Shown here: piece by piece, positions 25,501 to 35,585 of the stretch
Layout of the letters: each line of letters starts with the position of its first letter
Position numbering within the stretch: the stretch's first letter is position 1
DNA from: Botryococcus braunii
Taxonomy: Eukaryota; Chlorophyta; Trebouxiophyceae
Length of the DNA stretch: 40,000 bases
Reading direction: 5' to 3'
Assembly (NCBI GenBank): GCA_002005505.1
Contig: KV908346.1
Location: 235,810-275,809 of the forward strand
Program-made: the position numbers and the translations under genes
Notes under the pieces: model-generated
What the model saw: the letters and a program-made list of their open reading frames with translations, nothing else
What the model was told of the DNA's origin: nothing
Database searches by the model: none

Positions 25501-27719
25501 ATGATCAGAGAGTAGCAGCACGTGAGACTGCAGCTGAGGTCACTGTGGAACATGATGGAGATGTGAGTGATGGAGAGAATAGGAGAATGTCAGAGGCCAT
25601 TTGCCCAGGGGAAGCAACGGAAGCTCAGCCTAATGGACAGGACTTGGCCAGGCTGGAGGGCATGTCTGATCATGTAAGCGCTGAGAGTGAGGCAAGAGAG
25701 GTCAGTTTGGAGATTTCCAATCAGACACTTGATGGACAAAGGGAGTCTTCAGATGGCCAGGCTCTGCGTGCTTGTGAGGGACACACTGGGGAGTCACAGG
25801 TGTGTTGTGAGAGTACAAGCGTGGATGAGAGAGACACCACTGCAGGGTGTCGCACAGTGCCAGATTATGCTGCGCCTTTGAGTGATGAGTGCGTTTGGGA
25901 CATGACGAGTGATGTAAGACCCAGATTGAGTGGAGCAGCATGTGAATCCTCCAAGGAGAGAAAGCTGCAGACACCTCCAGAGTGGGAGAGAGTCAGAGAG
26001 GTGTGTAACGCAGTAACCTCGAGCGAAAGAGTAGTGGAAGCACGTGCGTGTGAGCCTAGAGAGGATAGCCATGTTGTGCATGATCACAATCTGAATCCTG
26101 TAAAGGGTAAGATACCTGGGGTGAGGTGGTCCAAGGTGCCAATCCCTGGAAACCTCAGGGAGGCGCAAAGATCCCCTCAGTGGGAATTCTGGCGCCAGGC
26201 AATGCAAGAGGAGCAAGATTCTCTTGATGCGCACGAGGTGATGGAGTACGTTGAGAGACCCAGGGGACACAAGGTGATCCCTGTGCATTGGATCTTCTCT
26301 GTGAAGACTGATGCACATGGGAACGTGTTGAGATTTAAGGCTCGGCTTGTAGCCCAGGGCTGTAGACAGATTCCTGGAGTTGATGTAGATGAGGTCTTTG
26401 CACCTACCAGTAGCTATGGGTCCAGGAGGACTTTGCTAGCAACTGCTGCAGCAAAGAACATGGAAATTCACCAGGTGGATATAAAGACCGCCTTTTTGAA
26501 TGGTGAATTAGAGGAGGAGGTGTATGTGACACAGCCTCCTGGATTTGATAATGGCAACCCCAACATTGTGTGCAGACTGCGTAAGGCCCTTTATGGCCTG
26601 AAGCAGGCTCCCAGGGCTTGGCACAAGACCCTGAATGAGAAGCTGCTGAGTATGGGATATGAAGTGTGTAAGAGCGATGCGGGAGTTTACATAAAGAGAC
26701 ACGAGGATGGGGAGCTGTCATACATGCTTGTGTATGTTGATGATCTTTTGATTGTGGCAATGGGTGCGGAAGAGATAGAATGGGTGAAAAAGGAGCTGTT
26801 GGCAAGCTTCAAGATTCATGACCTTGGTGAAGTCAAGGACTTCTTGGGCTGCCAGATCCTGAGAGATAGAGAGAATCGGTGCTTATCACTGAGCTGCGTG
26901 CCTAAGATTGATGCACTGTGTGAGAAGTTTGGGGTGAGTGCTGAGTCACGTACAGTCGATACTCCCATGAGTAAAGACTTTGTGATGTCTGGGATGCCGC
27001 AGGTTACAGTGGGTGAGACCAGCTTTGGGTCTGGGACTCCACTGCCTCCCGGGCATAGATATTGTGAGCTTGTTGGGTCTCTGTTGTATATTGCTAATAC
27101 AACTCGACCTGATATAGCTCAGGCTGTGGGTGTTCTGTCCCGTTACCGGAACGCTCCCACCACTGCCCACATGAATGAGGGCTTGAGGGTATTGAGGTAT
27201 CTTCAGTCTACTCGAGAGTGTGTCTTAGTGCTGGGAGGGAAAGGGCCTGTGTTAGAAGGTCATGTTGATGCAGATTATGCTGGCGATATTGACAGCAGGC
27301 ATTCTACCTCGGGATATGTGCTATCAGTGTTTGGCAGTGCTGTGGTCTGGGGTAGTAAGAAGCAACACTCAGTTGCTACCTCCACTGTGGAGGCAGAATT
27401 CATGGCAACCAGTCTGGCTATTAAGGAGCTTAACTGGCTGCGTGGGTTCATGGAGGAAATCGGAACTCCTCCTTGGTCAGTGAAGCTATACTGTGACAAT
27501 CAGGGGTGCATTGCTAACCTGAAAAACCCACTGTATAGCAAGTATACTAAGCACATTGCAGTGTGCTTCCACTTTGCACGTGAAGCTATTGCAAAGGGGC
27601 AGGTTACACTCTGCTATGTGGAGTCTGCAAGGAACAAGGCAGACATGCTGACAAAGCCTCTCGCTCGCCCTGCCTTCCAGATGCACAGGCGAGGGTTTGG
27701 ACTTGTGAAGATGACATAG
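22575..27719 (+). CDS. Copia-1 Gag-Pol polyprotein, intact
   Basis: 1714 residues from ATG 22575; the frame is open from TTG 22569. Gag (about 60-250, UBN2-like) ends in a CCHC zinc knuckle, CRYCNKLGHFERNC, at 291-304. Protease: FLVDSGATIHLV with Asp387. GAG pre-integrase: LWHSRLGHPG near 528-537. Integrase catalytic triad: Asp597, Asp660, Glu696 (a D-x62-D-x35-E spacing), with a GKHSRPPFG entry and PQQNGVAER. A 300-residue acidic linker follows, including a short PCATT repeat. RT spans about 1203-1450 with YVDD at 1387-1390. RNase H residues are Asp1565, Glu1608, Asp1641 and Asp1690. Gag and Pol share one frame, as in many copia elements. There are no stops or frameshifts. The N-terminus begins with a duplicated MKTRS motif. 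Confidence 0.96.
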   Translation: MKTRSRQVIMKTRSKRTATESGSAGSGSSISASPSQPANSTAQSGEMCIAMTKTGGVVTTNVKCPVTLDREGVEFPLWDLAYVAACGLKRCKAAIEAPMPDTEENAAALLMLIESVPKAWGAKLAAMQVAANAYQWVRERFTGGADQEVTARWLELLHTSMGETETLEDYYNRKVALFHALKRNGHSIMEREAKLAIIKGLPEEAKETGMFSSSAGKDLEGLWEIISTTAKGLGFNDQVPRVTPVARAAITPAYSTTPGTASPQETQAGGQGGQASSTKVEGRDRRDNRRCRYCNKLGHFERNCLKKEADEKMQQNLQQVMAAMANLLPQFQNQASAAVARPPEGSGNGNNFFPGGYPPPSGMSAMISLNVLTPTRVMPEARSFLVDSGATIHLVNDLSLLHSPTLHRNPIPLHMATSDATGQIIATGSLCLSSAEQQPLWLHNVHCVPSATANLISVTAAIRDGASFVTDSVGSYTGMRGAQNWSCSVAQRNGLYFLQKVSPVRNPVSVFVNTARAPVAHDCRLRALWHSRLGHPGEVNMRRLQSEDLVLGIPVSLSPCANCHSSCEACIQGKHSRPPFGTSSRAATEPLERIHLDTVGPISPTAITGERFFVTIVDEATHYVIALAVKTKDAISSAVRDLLIFWQRQLNRSVKCIRTDRGTEFLNSTLKGFCTQEGIKFETSAAYTPQQNGVAERMNRTIKEKARTLMLHAAAKQSLWKEAVETACILYNMGPVTGRDKTPYEAFHGVKPDVSLLRTFGCLAHVHIPDHQRGVFESKTSPGLFTGYSSVSKAYRSYMGNGIWKESRDVTFLEHLRGADRVGLSTMSPVSPNAVQQPFALPFVQQEGQQSLGQLSFWDSDDPEPLCNREVNVQQSGPDSPCATTPCATTPCAINPCENSETTSVNVDGEPTSSELSHTQSGHSWSVLGHMENLARGGEETKSHMQRLNNVQECVRMEVGAMGVRGQDGLTRQQRYDQRVAARETAAEVTVEHDGDVSDGENRRMSEAICPGEATEAQPNGQDLARLEGMSDHVSAESEAREVSLEISNQTLDGQRESSDGQALRACEGHTGESQVCCESTSVDERDTTAGCRTVPDYAAPLSDECVWDMTSDVRPRLSGAACESSKERKLQTPPEWERVREVCNAVTSSERVVEARACEPREDSHVVHDHNLNPVKGKIPGVRWSKVPIPGNLREAQRSPQWEFWRQAMQEEQDSLDAHEVMEYVERPRGHKVIPVHWIFSVKTDAHGNVLRFKARLVAQGCRQIPGVDVDEVFAPTSSYGSRRTLLATAAAKNMEIHQVDIKTAFLNGELEEEVYVTQPPGFDNGNPNIVCRLRKALYGLKQAPRAWHKTLNEKLLSMGYEVCKSDAGVYIKRHEDGELSYMLVYVDDLLIVAMGAEEIEWVKKELLASFKIHDLGEVKDFLGCQILRDRENRCLSLSCVPKIDALCEKFGVSAESRTVDTPMSKDFVMSGMPQVTVGETSFGSGTPLPPGHRYCELVGSLLYIANTTRPDIAQAVGVLSRYRNAPTTAHMNEGLRVLRYLQSTRECVLVLGGKGPVLEGHVDADYAGDIDSRHSTSGYVLSVFGSAVVWGSKKQHSVATSTVEAEFMATSLAIKELNWLRGFMEEIGTPPWSVKLYCDNQGCIANLKNPLYSKYTKHIAVCFHFAREAIAKGQVTLCYVESARNKADMLTKPLARPAFQMHRRGFGLVKMT

Positions 27720-27735
27720 GTGACAGGGTGCTGTC

Positions 27736-27744
27736 AAGGGGAAG
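27736..27744 (+). other. Copia-1 polypurine tract
   Basis: AAGGGGAAG directly before the 3' LTR. The same motif precedes the copia-3 LTR. It is the plus-strand DNA primer site. Confidence 0.85.
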
Positions 27745-28623
27745 TGTTGAATGAATTGGTCAATACTGTACTTAGTGACATCCCCTGTCACATGCCATCA
27801 ACAGCAGTGTAAACTATAGCCGTTATAGCCCTTTATGAACGGTATAGATCATACTCGTACCTCAATGACATAACACGTGACTTGTACGATATGCGTTCTC
27901 AATAGACATTACGTATGGTAGTACTTTAGGATCCCTGCAGTCCGAGCCATCCCTGGGCAGCCCAGGAACGGCTCGGTACTTGTCCGAAGCATGTTGGTAT
28001 CCTTGACCAACCTCTACTGTTGGAGAGTGCTGTGTGCTGTTCCTGGAAACGTTGTAGCGTGGACGGTTTTTCCCACAGGCTACGAAGTGACGCTGCCGTC
28101 GTGCCATCACTGCAGGTGTGTTTAGGATTCTCAAAGCCGTTCCAGATATGATTGTGCTCAAACATTCAGACCAGTTAGATATTACTGCTGTGTGCATTGA
28201 TGAGAGTGCATGACGAGAGCGCACTGAATGTTTGACCTCATTGAGACTTATGTTGACGTCCACCGTTGTGGCGGTAAGATAGTTTCACTGTACAAACATC
28301 ACAAAGAGACCTTGCTGAGTTACTGATGAACTATTATTGTATTCTAGTGACGTAAAGTAGACATCGCAAGGCCTCTTTGGTGCTGAACTCTGCTATCAGG
28401 CAAGGCGTAGTGTTACGTGGTCTTTAGCAAGAGTGAGAGCAGTTAAGATCATTTGTAAGACTTGTCCGAAGCATGTTGGTATCCTTGACCAACCTCTACT
28501 GTTGGAGAGTGCTGTGTGCTGTTCCTGGAAACGTTGTAGCGTGGACGGTTTTTCCCACAGGCTACGAAGTGACGCTGCCGTCGTGCCATCACTGCAGGTG
28601 ACGCCGCAAGCAGAAATGCTTGA
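27745..28623 (+). repeat. Copia-1 3' LTR (879 bp)
   Basis: Same length and, by eye, the same sequence as the 5' LTR, including the internal duplication (copies at 27978 and 28460). It is followed by CTACC, the target duplication. Confidence 0.95.
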
Positions 28624-29298
28624 CTACCACCAATAGTTCCCTCAAACTCGATGCAGGTAGAGGATAAGTCAAGACCATCCACAATCTGTCTACTATTAAG
28701 GTGAACAAAAGAGTCAAAACATGTTCCAGACAGGGGTTTCTCCTTCACACTGAAAACACCAGTCTGAACAAAGCAACGAAACAAGGGCAAGCCTGTATTT
28801 GCACTACAGTGGGGTGCGCGCTTAAAGGTGGAAGTAAGACCTAGTGCAGTCAAAACAAAAGCCGAGAGCAATAAATCATGAGACTGCTGTTGAGTAGTCC
28901 CTTCCAATACATGTGCACATTCACTTGGCCAAGAGAGCACAGTCAATCTGGTACCTGGTAACAACTGTGACACAAGCTGGCTATCACTACACTCCCTGTC
29001 ACTACTACTAACAAACAGGACAAGATGAGCATCACTTGCAGGAAGGTGAGGAGCTGCATCTCTCTTATACGTGCAAACAGGACTAGCTAGGTCACGGGCA
29101 AAGGGGGATGTCTGAAACTCTCTACACACACCATGCCCATCCACATAATGGGTCATGAAAGTATGGCAACAGCTAACAAAGAAATCCTACGGATGCCCAA
29201 CATCATACAATACAGGAATCCCATATTGGATGGCTGAACAGTTGGTTAACATCTGAAACAGGGCTCACACTGCTGAAAAACCAAAAGAGAAGGCCAAA
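28624..29298 (-). pseudogene. Gypsy pol 5' part, upstream of the copia-1 insertion
   Basis: The frame on the - strand from 29156 to 28629 is open: HYVDGHGVCREF, LTVLSWPSECAHV, CFDSFVHLNSRQIVDG, FEGTIGG. It leads directly into the protease segment at 21387 once the insertion is ignored. I do not recognise a domain here; it is probably the gag-protease spacer. 29157-29298 has stops in the relevant frames. Confidence 0.65.
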
Positions 29299-30320
29299 TC
29301 AAGTTGTATTTGACTTGGTACGTTGCTTTCTGAGCTCAGGATGCAGCTGGAAGCAACGCTCAACTGCGTGCCCAATCTTGCCACAATGCGTGCAGACTTG
29401 CGTAGCAGTTTTGGTCGGGACAGTGGCCTTGGTGTCAAGGGGGCCTTTTGGAGCGGGGTGCGGCGTCCTGGAATGGCCTGGGATGTCCGCAGTAGTCACT
29501 GCGTGTTTGAAGTAGTCAGCCAGGCTCTTTGGATACTGGAGTGAGATGCTTTTCTGCAATTCTGCCCTGCAGCCCTGCAGAAACAAGTCACACAACGTAT
29601 CCTCAGCAAATGCCTGGGGGACCTTTGCTCTCGAAGCATTAAACGTGGCTATGTATGATCTCATGTCATTCTTGCCCTGTGAAATACTCAGCAACTACTC
29701 CAAATGCCTCTTGTGTAGTTCAACAGGTCTGAAGGCAGCTGTCAGAGCAGACACAAAATCACTCCACGTCCCAAAAGCAGGCAAACTCCCTGAGGCAATC
29801 AGATTAAACTGCCATTTCCACCAGTCAATGGCTTTTCCCCTCAAAAACATCGTTGCCACCTCGACAGACTGAGCAGATGCTAGATCTACATCGTACGCTC
29901 TCAGATAAATTTCCATCTGCATCATTGGATCTCCCTCGAATACAGGCGGGTCTGGAAACTTAAGGGTGGACTTCCCTGACATAGTCGGTGCTGTAGCCGG
30001 TGCCGGAGTGACCGTTGGCACAGACTGTGTCACGACGACAGGTGCAGGTTGTGCAAGAGCACGCTGAATCACCATCTCAAGTCCATCCAAAATATTATGA
30101 GTAGTGTTAACTGGAGGAGCAAGCGAAGGAACACCGGATCCTTATGCAACGGCTCCCTCGGGAAAAGCACCGATATCTACCAAATGCCTAAGCATACGAG
30201 CAGGATCTACAGCTGAAAGATCGACATCTTCATCATCAGGAAGATCTACCGATGGATCAGGCTCTGCAAAGGTAGGACTGGGGGCGCGAGCCCTTGGCCC
30301 CTGACCGGGGATGCCGAGAC
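29299..30320 (-). pseudogene. Gypsy gag with CCHC zinc knuckle, interrupted by stops
   Basis: From the 5' side the frame reads SVDLPDDEDVDLSAVDPARM, a TAA stop near 30143, then LEMVIQRALAQPAP, FPDPPVFEGD, WWKWQFNL, and a TAG at 29695-29697. It resumes with YIATFNASRAKVPQAF, LCDLFLQGC and a zinc knuckle CTHCGKIGHAVERC. 'FRGDP..WL...F' style capsid motifs and the knuckle identify a Ty3/gypsy gag (retrotrans_gag). Two in-frame stops and a likely frame change near the start codon make it non-functional. Confidence 0.85.
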
Positions 30321-30380
30321 ATCACGTCTACGAGAGAAAGGAAAACGCACCACGAACGAATGGTAAAGGAACTAGCCTTT

Positions 30381-30393
30381 ATCGCCGATACCA
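30381..30393 (-). other. Gypsy primer-binding site (imperfect)
   Basis: On the - strand, two bases after the 5' LTR, TGGTATCGGCGAT matches the first seven bases of the common initiator tRNA-Met site TGGTATCAGAGC and then diverges. It could be a mutated tRNA-Met site or use another tRNA. Confidence 0.6.
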
Positions 30394-30395
30394 CA

Positions 30396-31407
30396 TGTAG
30401 GATAACTGAGCGGAAGAGGTTTTAGAGACAATGTTTAGCGTAATGGCATCATCAAAACAAAATTTGTAGAATTGGAATTGGTATAAAAATCCCTGTGACT
30501 CACACTCTTTGAGTAAGTGAAATGTGCCCAAGTGAAGCTTGTAGAAGTGGACGAAACACGACCAAGCAAACGGGACAGGAGCTTGATAAGGGCACTCAAG
30601 ACTGACTGATCCCTTGGACACTTCCTATTTATACTAACTAAGGAGACTACTCATTTATTAGCCTCCTGACAGGTTTGCAACTCCAGATCTTAAGAGAGTA
30701 CGGGCACGATCAAGTTTGCATGCCTCAATACTATGCACTGGAATTTCAATGTACCTCATGATTCGACATGGTCGTCGATGAATAGTACGAATCTCGTTCG
30801 ATGCTAATCTCGAATCTAAGTGACTCGAAACTTTAACTCACCACCGAGATGAACCTCGCATCAAACACCAAGGACCGCAGGACTTAAAGTCTCACGATCG
30901 ATGAGATCCGGTATAAGTATACCTTACTAGAAAACAACCAGAAAACAGCCCGAAATTGTACCAGGGCCTCTAGAAATCACTATGAGTGTCAATTTACCTT
31001 AAAGTACCATACAGTACAAACACACCCAAGTGAACTAAGATTGTACCTTAATGTTTATGAGCATTCTTAATATTATAAACCCTTGAAATGAATTGATGTG
31101 TCCCACAAACATGCTAATATGAAATGACCCAACATGTTTAAGAAATACCTAAGGTATACATGTTAGTGTCCATTTTTCTAACACAATGAGGCCGTTCGTG
31201 GTGAGCACGGAAAGAGTGTTGCATGATTGATTCGCAAGCCTACTCTTAAACCCAGGGTGGGTTGAATTATATTGTACTGCCTCAGACGCGTAGTCGGGCA
31301 ACCGAGCGAACTACCTGAGCGAGGTTGTACTGCGAACCCAGATCACAAGGCAAGTCAAAGAGCAATGCCAAGGACCACTAGAGCATTATACCCTAGGAAA
31401 TGCTACA
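30396..31407 (-). repeat. Gypsy 5' LTR, split by a solo LTR
   Basis: The two parts (31407-31184 and 30433-30396) add up to exactly 257 bp once the 750-bp insert and one copy of CAATG are removed, matching the 3' LTR with about three substitutions. Confidence 0.93.
30434..31183 (-). mobile_element. Probable solo LTR (750 bp) in the gypsy 5' LTR
   Basis: It is flanked by CAATG at 30429-30433 and 31184-31188, present once in the intact 3' LTR, so this is a real insertion. On the - strand it begins TGTTAGAAAA and ends CGCTAAA, similar in style to the TGTTGA..TTGA ends of copia-1. It has no coding content. Because LTR ends and a 5-bp duplication fit, a solo LTR left by recombination is the best reading. 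A short non-autonomous element is an alternative. Confidence 0.75.
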
Positions 31408-31414
31408 TAGGTTA

Positions 31415-31605
31415 TCACTGTGACGAAGGAATTTGTCGCAAAGGCTTCGCAATCCTGTCGTACCGGTTTGCGAAGTTCGTAAGCGTCGCAAAAATTTCGG
31501 ATTTTTTCCGACCCGAGATGGGCCCAACTTTTTGCGAAGACTTTGAAGGGTTTACGAAGACCCTCGTATTTCCTTCGTAAGCGATCGGAAAAATTTCGTA
31601 TTGTT
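31415..31605 (+). repeat. TTCG-rich diverged direct/inverted repeats
   Basis: TTCGTAAGCG followed by an A-rich AAAAATTTCG occurs near 31487 and again near 31577, with many CTTCG/CGAAG and TTTGCGAAG motifs between. It looks like an old duplicated non-coding repeat. Confidence 0.55.
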
Positions 31606-31731
31606 TTAGGACTTGTGACTAGAGTGAGTATGCTGCAGACATGCTTCTCATGCACCCAGTATGTGATTTTGATGTGTCCCAGAAGCCCATCATGCCCTTG
31701 TGATGTCTGTTCTCTGAGCACTCGGTGGGGC

Positions 31732-31771
31732 CCCGGGATCAACACATCAATCCCGGGATCAACACATCAAT
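31732..31771 (+). repeat. Exact 20-bp tandem duplication
   Basis: CCCGGGATCAACACATCAAT occurs twice in direct succession with no difference. Confidence 0.95.
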
Positions 31772-33244
31772 GGTAGTGAATGGCTATATTGGCACCCTGG
31801 AGTACCACACTGTTAACATGCATGTTACTGCACATATTACTGAAATAGTAAATATTGATCCATGCACGTGGCAAAGTTCACTGGTGAGAATACGACATGT
31901 ATGGTGTCATGTCAAGAAAGTTCAGCTGAATAGGAAAAAAGTCCAGTACTGCAGTACAATGTGGGGGACCGTAGCCTTGTGTGGGATTTGAGGCCAGATT
32001 TTAGAGGCAGATATACTGCAGTTACATTTGTGTGATGTTTAGGTACCATCGCAGATCCTTCACATACCCATACGTGGATACACACTGATGTATCTAACAA
32101 GCATCAAGTGGCACCTAAACCAGACATATTAAGCTCCTGAGCTAATGCAAACAACTAATTATTGTACAACTTGACTCCATAAATACACTCTTGAATTTCG
32201 GCTGCACACTAGTGTATTGCCATATCCAATTGTCTGCCATATGCAGGCCCCAAGAACAGCAGCATGTCGGCCTAGCTAGGCCTGGACAGCAATGCACTTC
32301 AAAGACAAGCACTTCCAACTTGATTTGTACAGATGGATGCACTGCATTGCCATGCACCCGGTGGAACGCTCCCCCGCCCCCGTCTTGTTCAGAAAATGGA
32401 AGTGCCTGCCTCCCTCTCTGTCCTACCCTCCTCACCCCAAGGCCAAATGCTAAATAAACAAGCGCGGGTTACAGCGCTTTTAGCTTAAAACAGTGGAGCC
32501 TTCCCCGCGCATTGGTGTCCAGCGCTCGTGTTGGCTCGTGTTGGCCTTGAGCTGAAGATGTACCTTATAGAAAACATTAGGTCTGCAGTACATCGTAAAA
32601 AAGTAACGTGCACACCCTGAACTTCAAGCTGCACCGTTGCCAGCCCTTACTAGGTTTCAACATTTCAATGAATGTGGGAGGCTGCAATGTCCAAGTGTCT
32701 GTGGTTCCCTGGCCACAGAAAGGTCACATCATGTCAAGGAACATTCCCCTAAACTCAGTCACTGTAATGGCAATTGCATTAATGGTTCTTATACCTTGTG
32801 CTAGCTTGCGCTGACAGTATGCATGTGTGTATGCAATAAATTCTTCTCATTATTCGTACGCTCAAACTTCGAAAAAGGGGTCCCGCTATGTGCCAGACAT
32901 GTTGGAGGAGGCATGATCCATACACGCTTTCCTAATGGACCTGCCATTACATGGTTGTCAAGCATGTAAGAAAACAAGACAGGGTAATATTCAATCGTAA
33001 ACTTCCCCACCTCTTCTGATGCCCACATACTGCCAATGGCCTCCGACTGTAAATGGTCACAATGCATGTGACAGATGGCCACCTCAACGGCTGACATGTG
33101 GGAGCCCTCACTTTGATAAAGAATTGAATCAATGCAACAGAAAAACCATGCCTGCAATCTTCTACATACTGAACCAGCACATTACATGATACTCTGGACT
33201 TTGGTGGCTTGTAATCATGTGGGTGGACAACCTCTTTCCCCTTT

Positions 33245-33425
<181 letters not shown>

Positions 33426-34105
33426 TGGGTGGGTGAAGAGGGAGAAGGAGAGGAGAAAGACAGAGGCGTAAACGCTGTACTTGAGTTGATCGAAGGCACT
33501 TGGAAGGTAAAACTCTTCACCACCTCTGCTGCCATTCTTCATTCAGCATTGCATGCTACGTGCTCTGTATGTACGTTTCCTCTCTGGCATCATGATTATT
33601 TTTAAAACTAAGCTGTACACGTTGGGCCCTCAACCAGGAGAGTTCCGCTCCCTCGACATGCAGGCACAACATGATGGGTCACTTTTGGGTTCACAACAGC
33701 GTGCTCATATATGGGTGTGAAGACGTGCAAGCACGAGCGTAGCGAGTGATCAGTTGCTTTAGTTGGCTGGGCCGTTCTTATTGCGGCCTTGCGCCAGACG
33801 AAACACACTTGCTGTCTTCACACATGTATCAGTCATTGATAGTGCTAGGCAAGTGACAGTCGACTCCACTGCTTGCTTCTCAAAATACCAGCGTTGCAAG
33901 ATCACGCGTTGAGCTGGCAACCACGTGCAAATACCGTACGACACTGTTTATAACATGACCTTGTGTTTAACCACACTTCTCTGTGATGAATAGTTATATT
34001 CGTCTCATGTATGCCTTTGTTCATGCCATTCTTTATCAATTCATTTTACGAGTTCACGTCTGTTCAAGAGGAAGGCAGTCTCACTACGTCTCATAAAATG
34101 TAACA
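33426..34105 (-). other. Flank and copia-3 3' LTR (far end not located)
   Basis: On the - strand the copia-3 LTR starts TGTTACATTTTATGAG at 34105 and extends toward lower coordinates. Its far end cannot be set because the partner LTR is not in the window. No gene is seen. Confidence 0.5.
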
Positions 34106-34114
34106 CTTCCCCTT
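34106..34114 (-). other. Copia-3 polypurine tract
   Basis: On the - strand AAGGGGAAG directly precedes TGTTAC, as in copia-1. Confidence 0.8.
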
Positions 34115-34118
34115 GTCT

Positions 34119-35585
34119 TCACTCTTGATACAGAGTGAGTAGACCTAAAGCATCGACATGTTTCCTGAACACTGGACCAACCAGTGGCTTGGTCATCACA
34201 TCTGCACGATTCTTAGCTGACTCCACATATTGAATATCAACTTGGCACAGCTTAATTGCCTCGCGTGCATAGTGAAATGCCACTGCAATATGCTGTGTGA
34301 ACTTAGAGTTCACAGGGTTTCTAAGATTGTTGATGCACCCTTGGTTGTCAATGAAAATCTTAACATTCCAAGGCGGCTCTCCAATCTCCTCCAAGAAGGA
34401 CCTCAGCCAGTTGGCCTCCTTGATGGCAAGGCTAGAAGCCATGAACTCCGCCTCAACAATTTAGGTAGCCAGAGAGTTTTGCTTCTTGCTGGTCCATGAC
34501 ACAGCACCGCCAAAGATATAAATTTATGTCTTTTAAAATACATACCCAGAAGTAGAAAATCTACTATCTAGGTCACCCGCAAATCCAGCATCTACATAAC
34601 CCTCCAAGACCACACTGGAGTTGCCACCTAGTACGAGGACTTTGTCCTTCGTATCCCTAAGGTAGTGCAGCACACGCATTGCTGCGTTCCAGTGGGCAGT
34701 GGTGGGATTACACCTATAGCGCGAGAGAACACCCACAGCTTGTGCAATATCAGGTCGTGTTGTACTGGCTATATACACCCAATGAGTTCACAATATCTGT
34801 GGCCTGGATCTAAGGGGACCCCAGCACCCGAACCATCACGCTCATCCTCTACGAAGGGCATCCGAGTAGGAACGAATCCCTTTTGCATGGGAGTGTCCAC
34901 TACTCTTCCACCATCGCTCACACCGAACTTATCTAGCAGAGCCTCAATCTTTGGGATGCAGCTAATAGAAATTTGCCTATCCTGTCGGTTACGACGGACT
35001 TGGCAGCCCAACAAATCTTTGACCTCACCTAGATCATGGATGGTGAACTTGCTCTTTAAGAGCTCCTTGAACCACTCCACTAGGCTGAGATCTTTACATA
35101 TGTTGAGTAGATCATCCACATACACAAGAATAAACAGGAGCTTCTCTCCTGCTCTCTTTCTCAAATATACACCAGCATCACTTTTACAAGCAACAAAGCC
35201 CAGTGCGCACATTTCAGCATCCAGCTTCTTGTGCCATGCACGAGGGGATTGCTTCAACCCATAAAGGGCTTTGTTGAGCTTGCAAACGACACGGGGATCA
35301 CCATTCTCAAACCCAGGAGGCTGTGTTACGTAAACCTCCTCTTCTAAGTCTCCATTCAAGAACGCCGTCTTCATGTCGACTTGATGGATTTCATAATCCC
35401 TCTGGGCAGCTACGCTCAGAATTACACGTCTAGCAGCAAAGCTACTAGTGGGAGCAAATACTTCATCAACATCTGCTCAAGGAATTTGATGACATCCTTG
35501 GGCTACCAGACGTGTTTTGAATCTAAGGACATTGCCAAAGTTATCAACTTTGGCAGAATAGATCCAGTGCACTGGAATGACCTTA
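34119..35585 (-). pseudogene. Copia-3 pol: RT and RNase H, decayed and truncated
   Basis: A different Ty1/copia family from copia-1. On the - strand from 35585 it reads VIPVHWIYSAKVDNFG, RLVAQGC, a TGA stop (35477-35479), DVDEVFAPTSS, QVDMKTAFLNGDLEEEVYV, YGLKQSPRAWHKKL, the RT site YVDDLL, and GHRYCELIG. A small deletion near 34775 then shifts the frame into YIASTTRPDIAQAVG and VDAGFAGDLDSRFSTSGY. Two stops follow, then an intact end: ASSLAIKEANWL, FIDNQGC, YVESAKNRADVMTKPL and TGA 34119-34121. It is cut at 35585 by copia-2; the rest should lie beyond the window. Confidence 0.9.

Larger units (their letters stand above)
21388..28623 (+). mobile_element. Complete Ty1/copia retrotransposon (copia-1)
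   Basis: 7236 bp. It has two 879-bp LTRs that match throughout by eye, and the duplicated target CTACC at 21383-21387 and 28624-28628. A primer site follows the 5' LTR immediately, one gag-pol frame encodes every expected domain, and a polypurine tract abuts the 3' LTR. The domain order protease-integrase-RT-RNase H defines Ty1/copia (Pseudoviridae-type). It is inserted in the protease gene of the gypsy element. LTR identity and the intact frame imply recent, possibly still possible, activity. A close relative begins at 35586. Confidence 0.96.
18450..31407 (-). mobile_element. Ty3/gypsy chromovirus, degenerate, with two nested insertions
   Basis: Bounded by 257-bp LTRs beginning TGTAGC and ending CCTACA, with TAGGT duplicated on both sides (18445-18449 and 31408-31412). 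Without the nested copia element and solo LTR (and their duplications) its own length is about 4.96 kb. The order on the - strand is LTR, primer site, gag with zinc knuckle, protease, RT, integrase, chromodomain, polypurine tract, LTR. The two LTRs differ at about three positions, so it is not ancient, yet the coding region is broken by stops, a frameshift and a deletion. It is a non-autonomous relic. Confidence 0.93.

Noticed and set aside
31272..31580. 102-codon + strand frame at the gypsy 5' boundary
   Set aside because: It crosses from LTR into unrelated flank and has no family content.
32191..32457. 88-codon Cys-containing frame with PPPP
   Set aside because: It resembles the left-half Cys exons slightly, but no donor or partner exon was found, so it is kept only as a remark in the flank entry.
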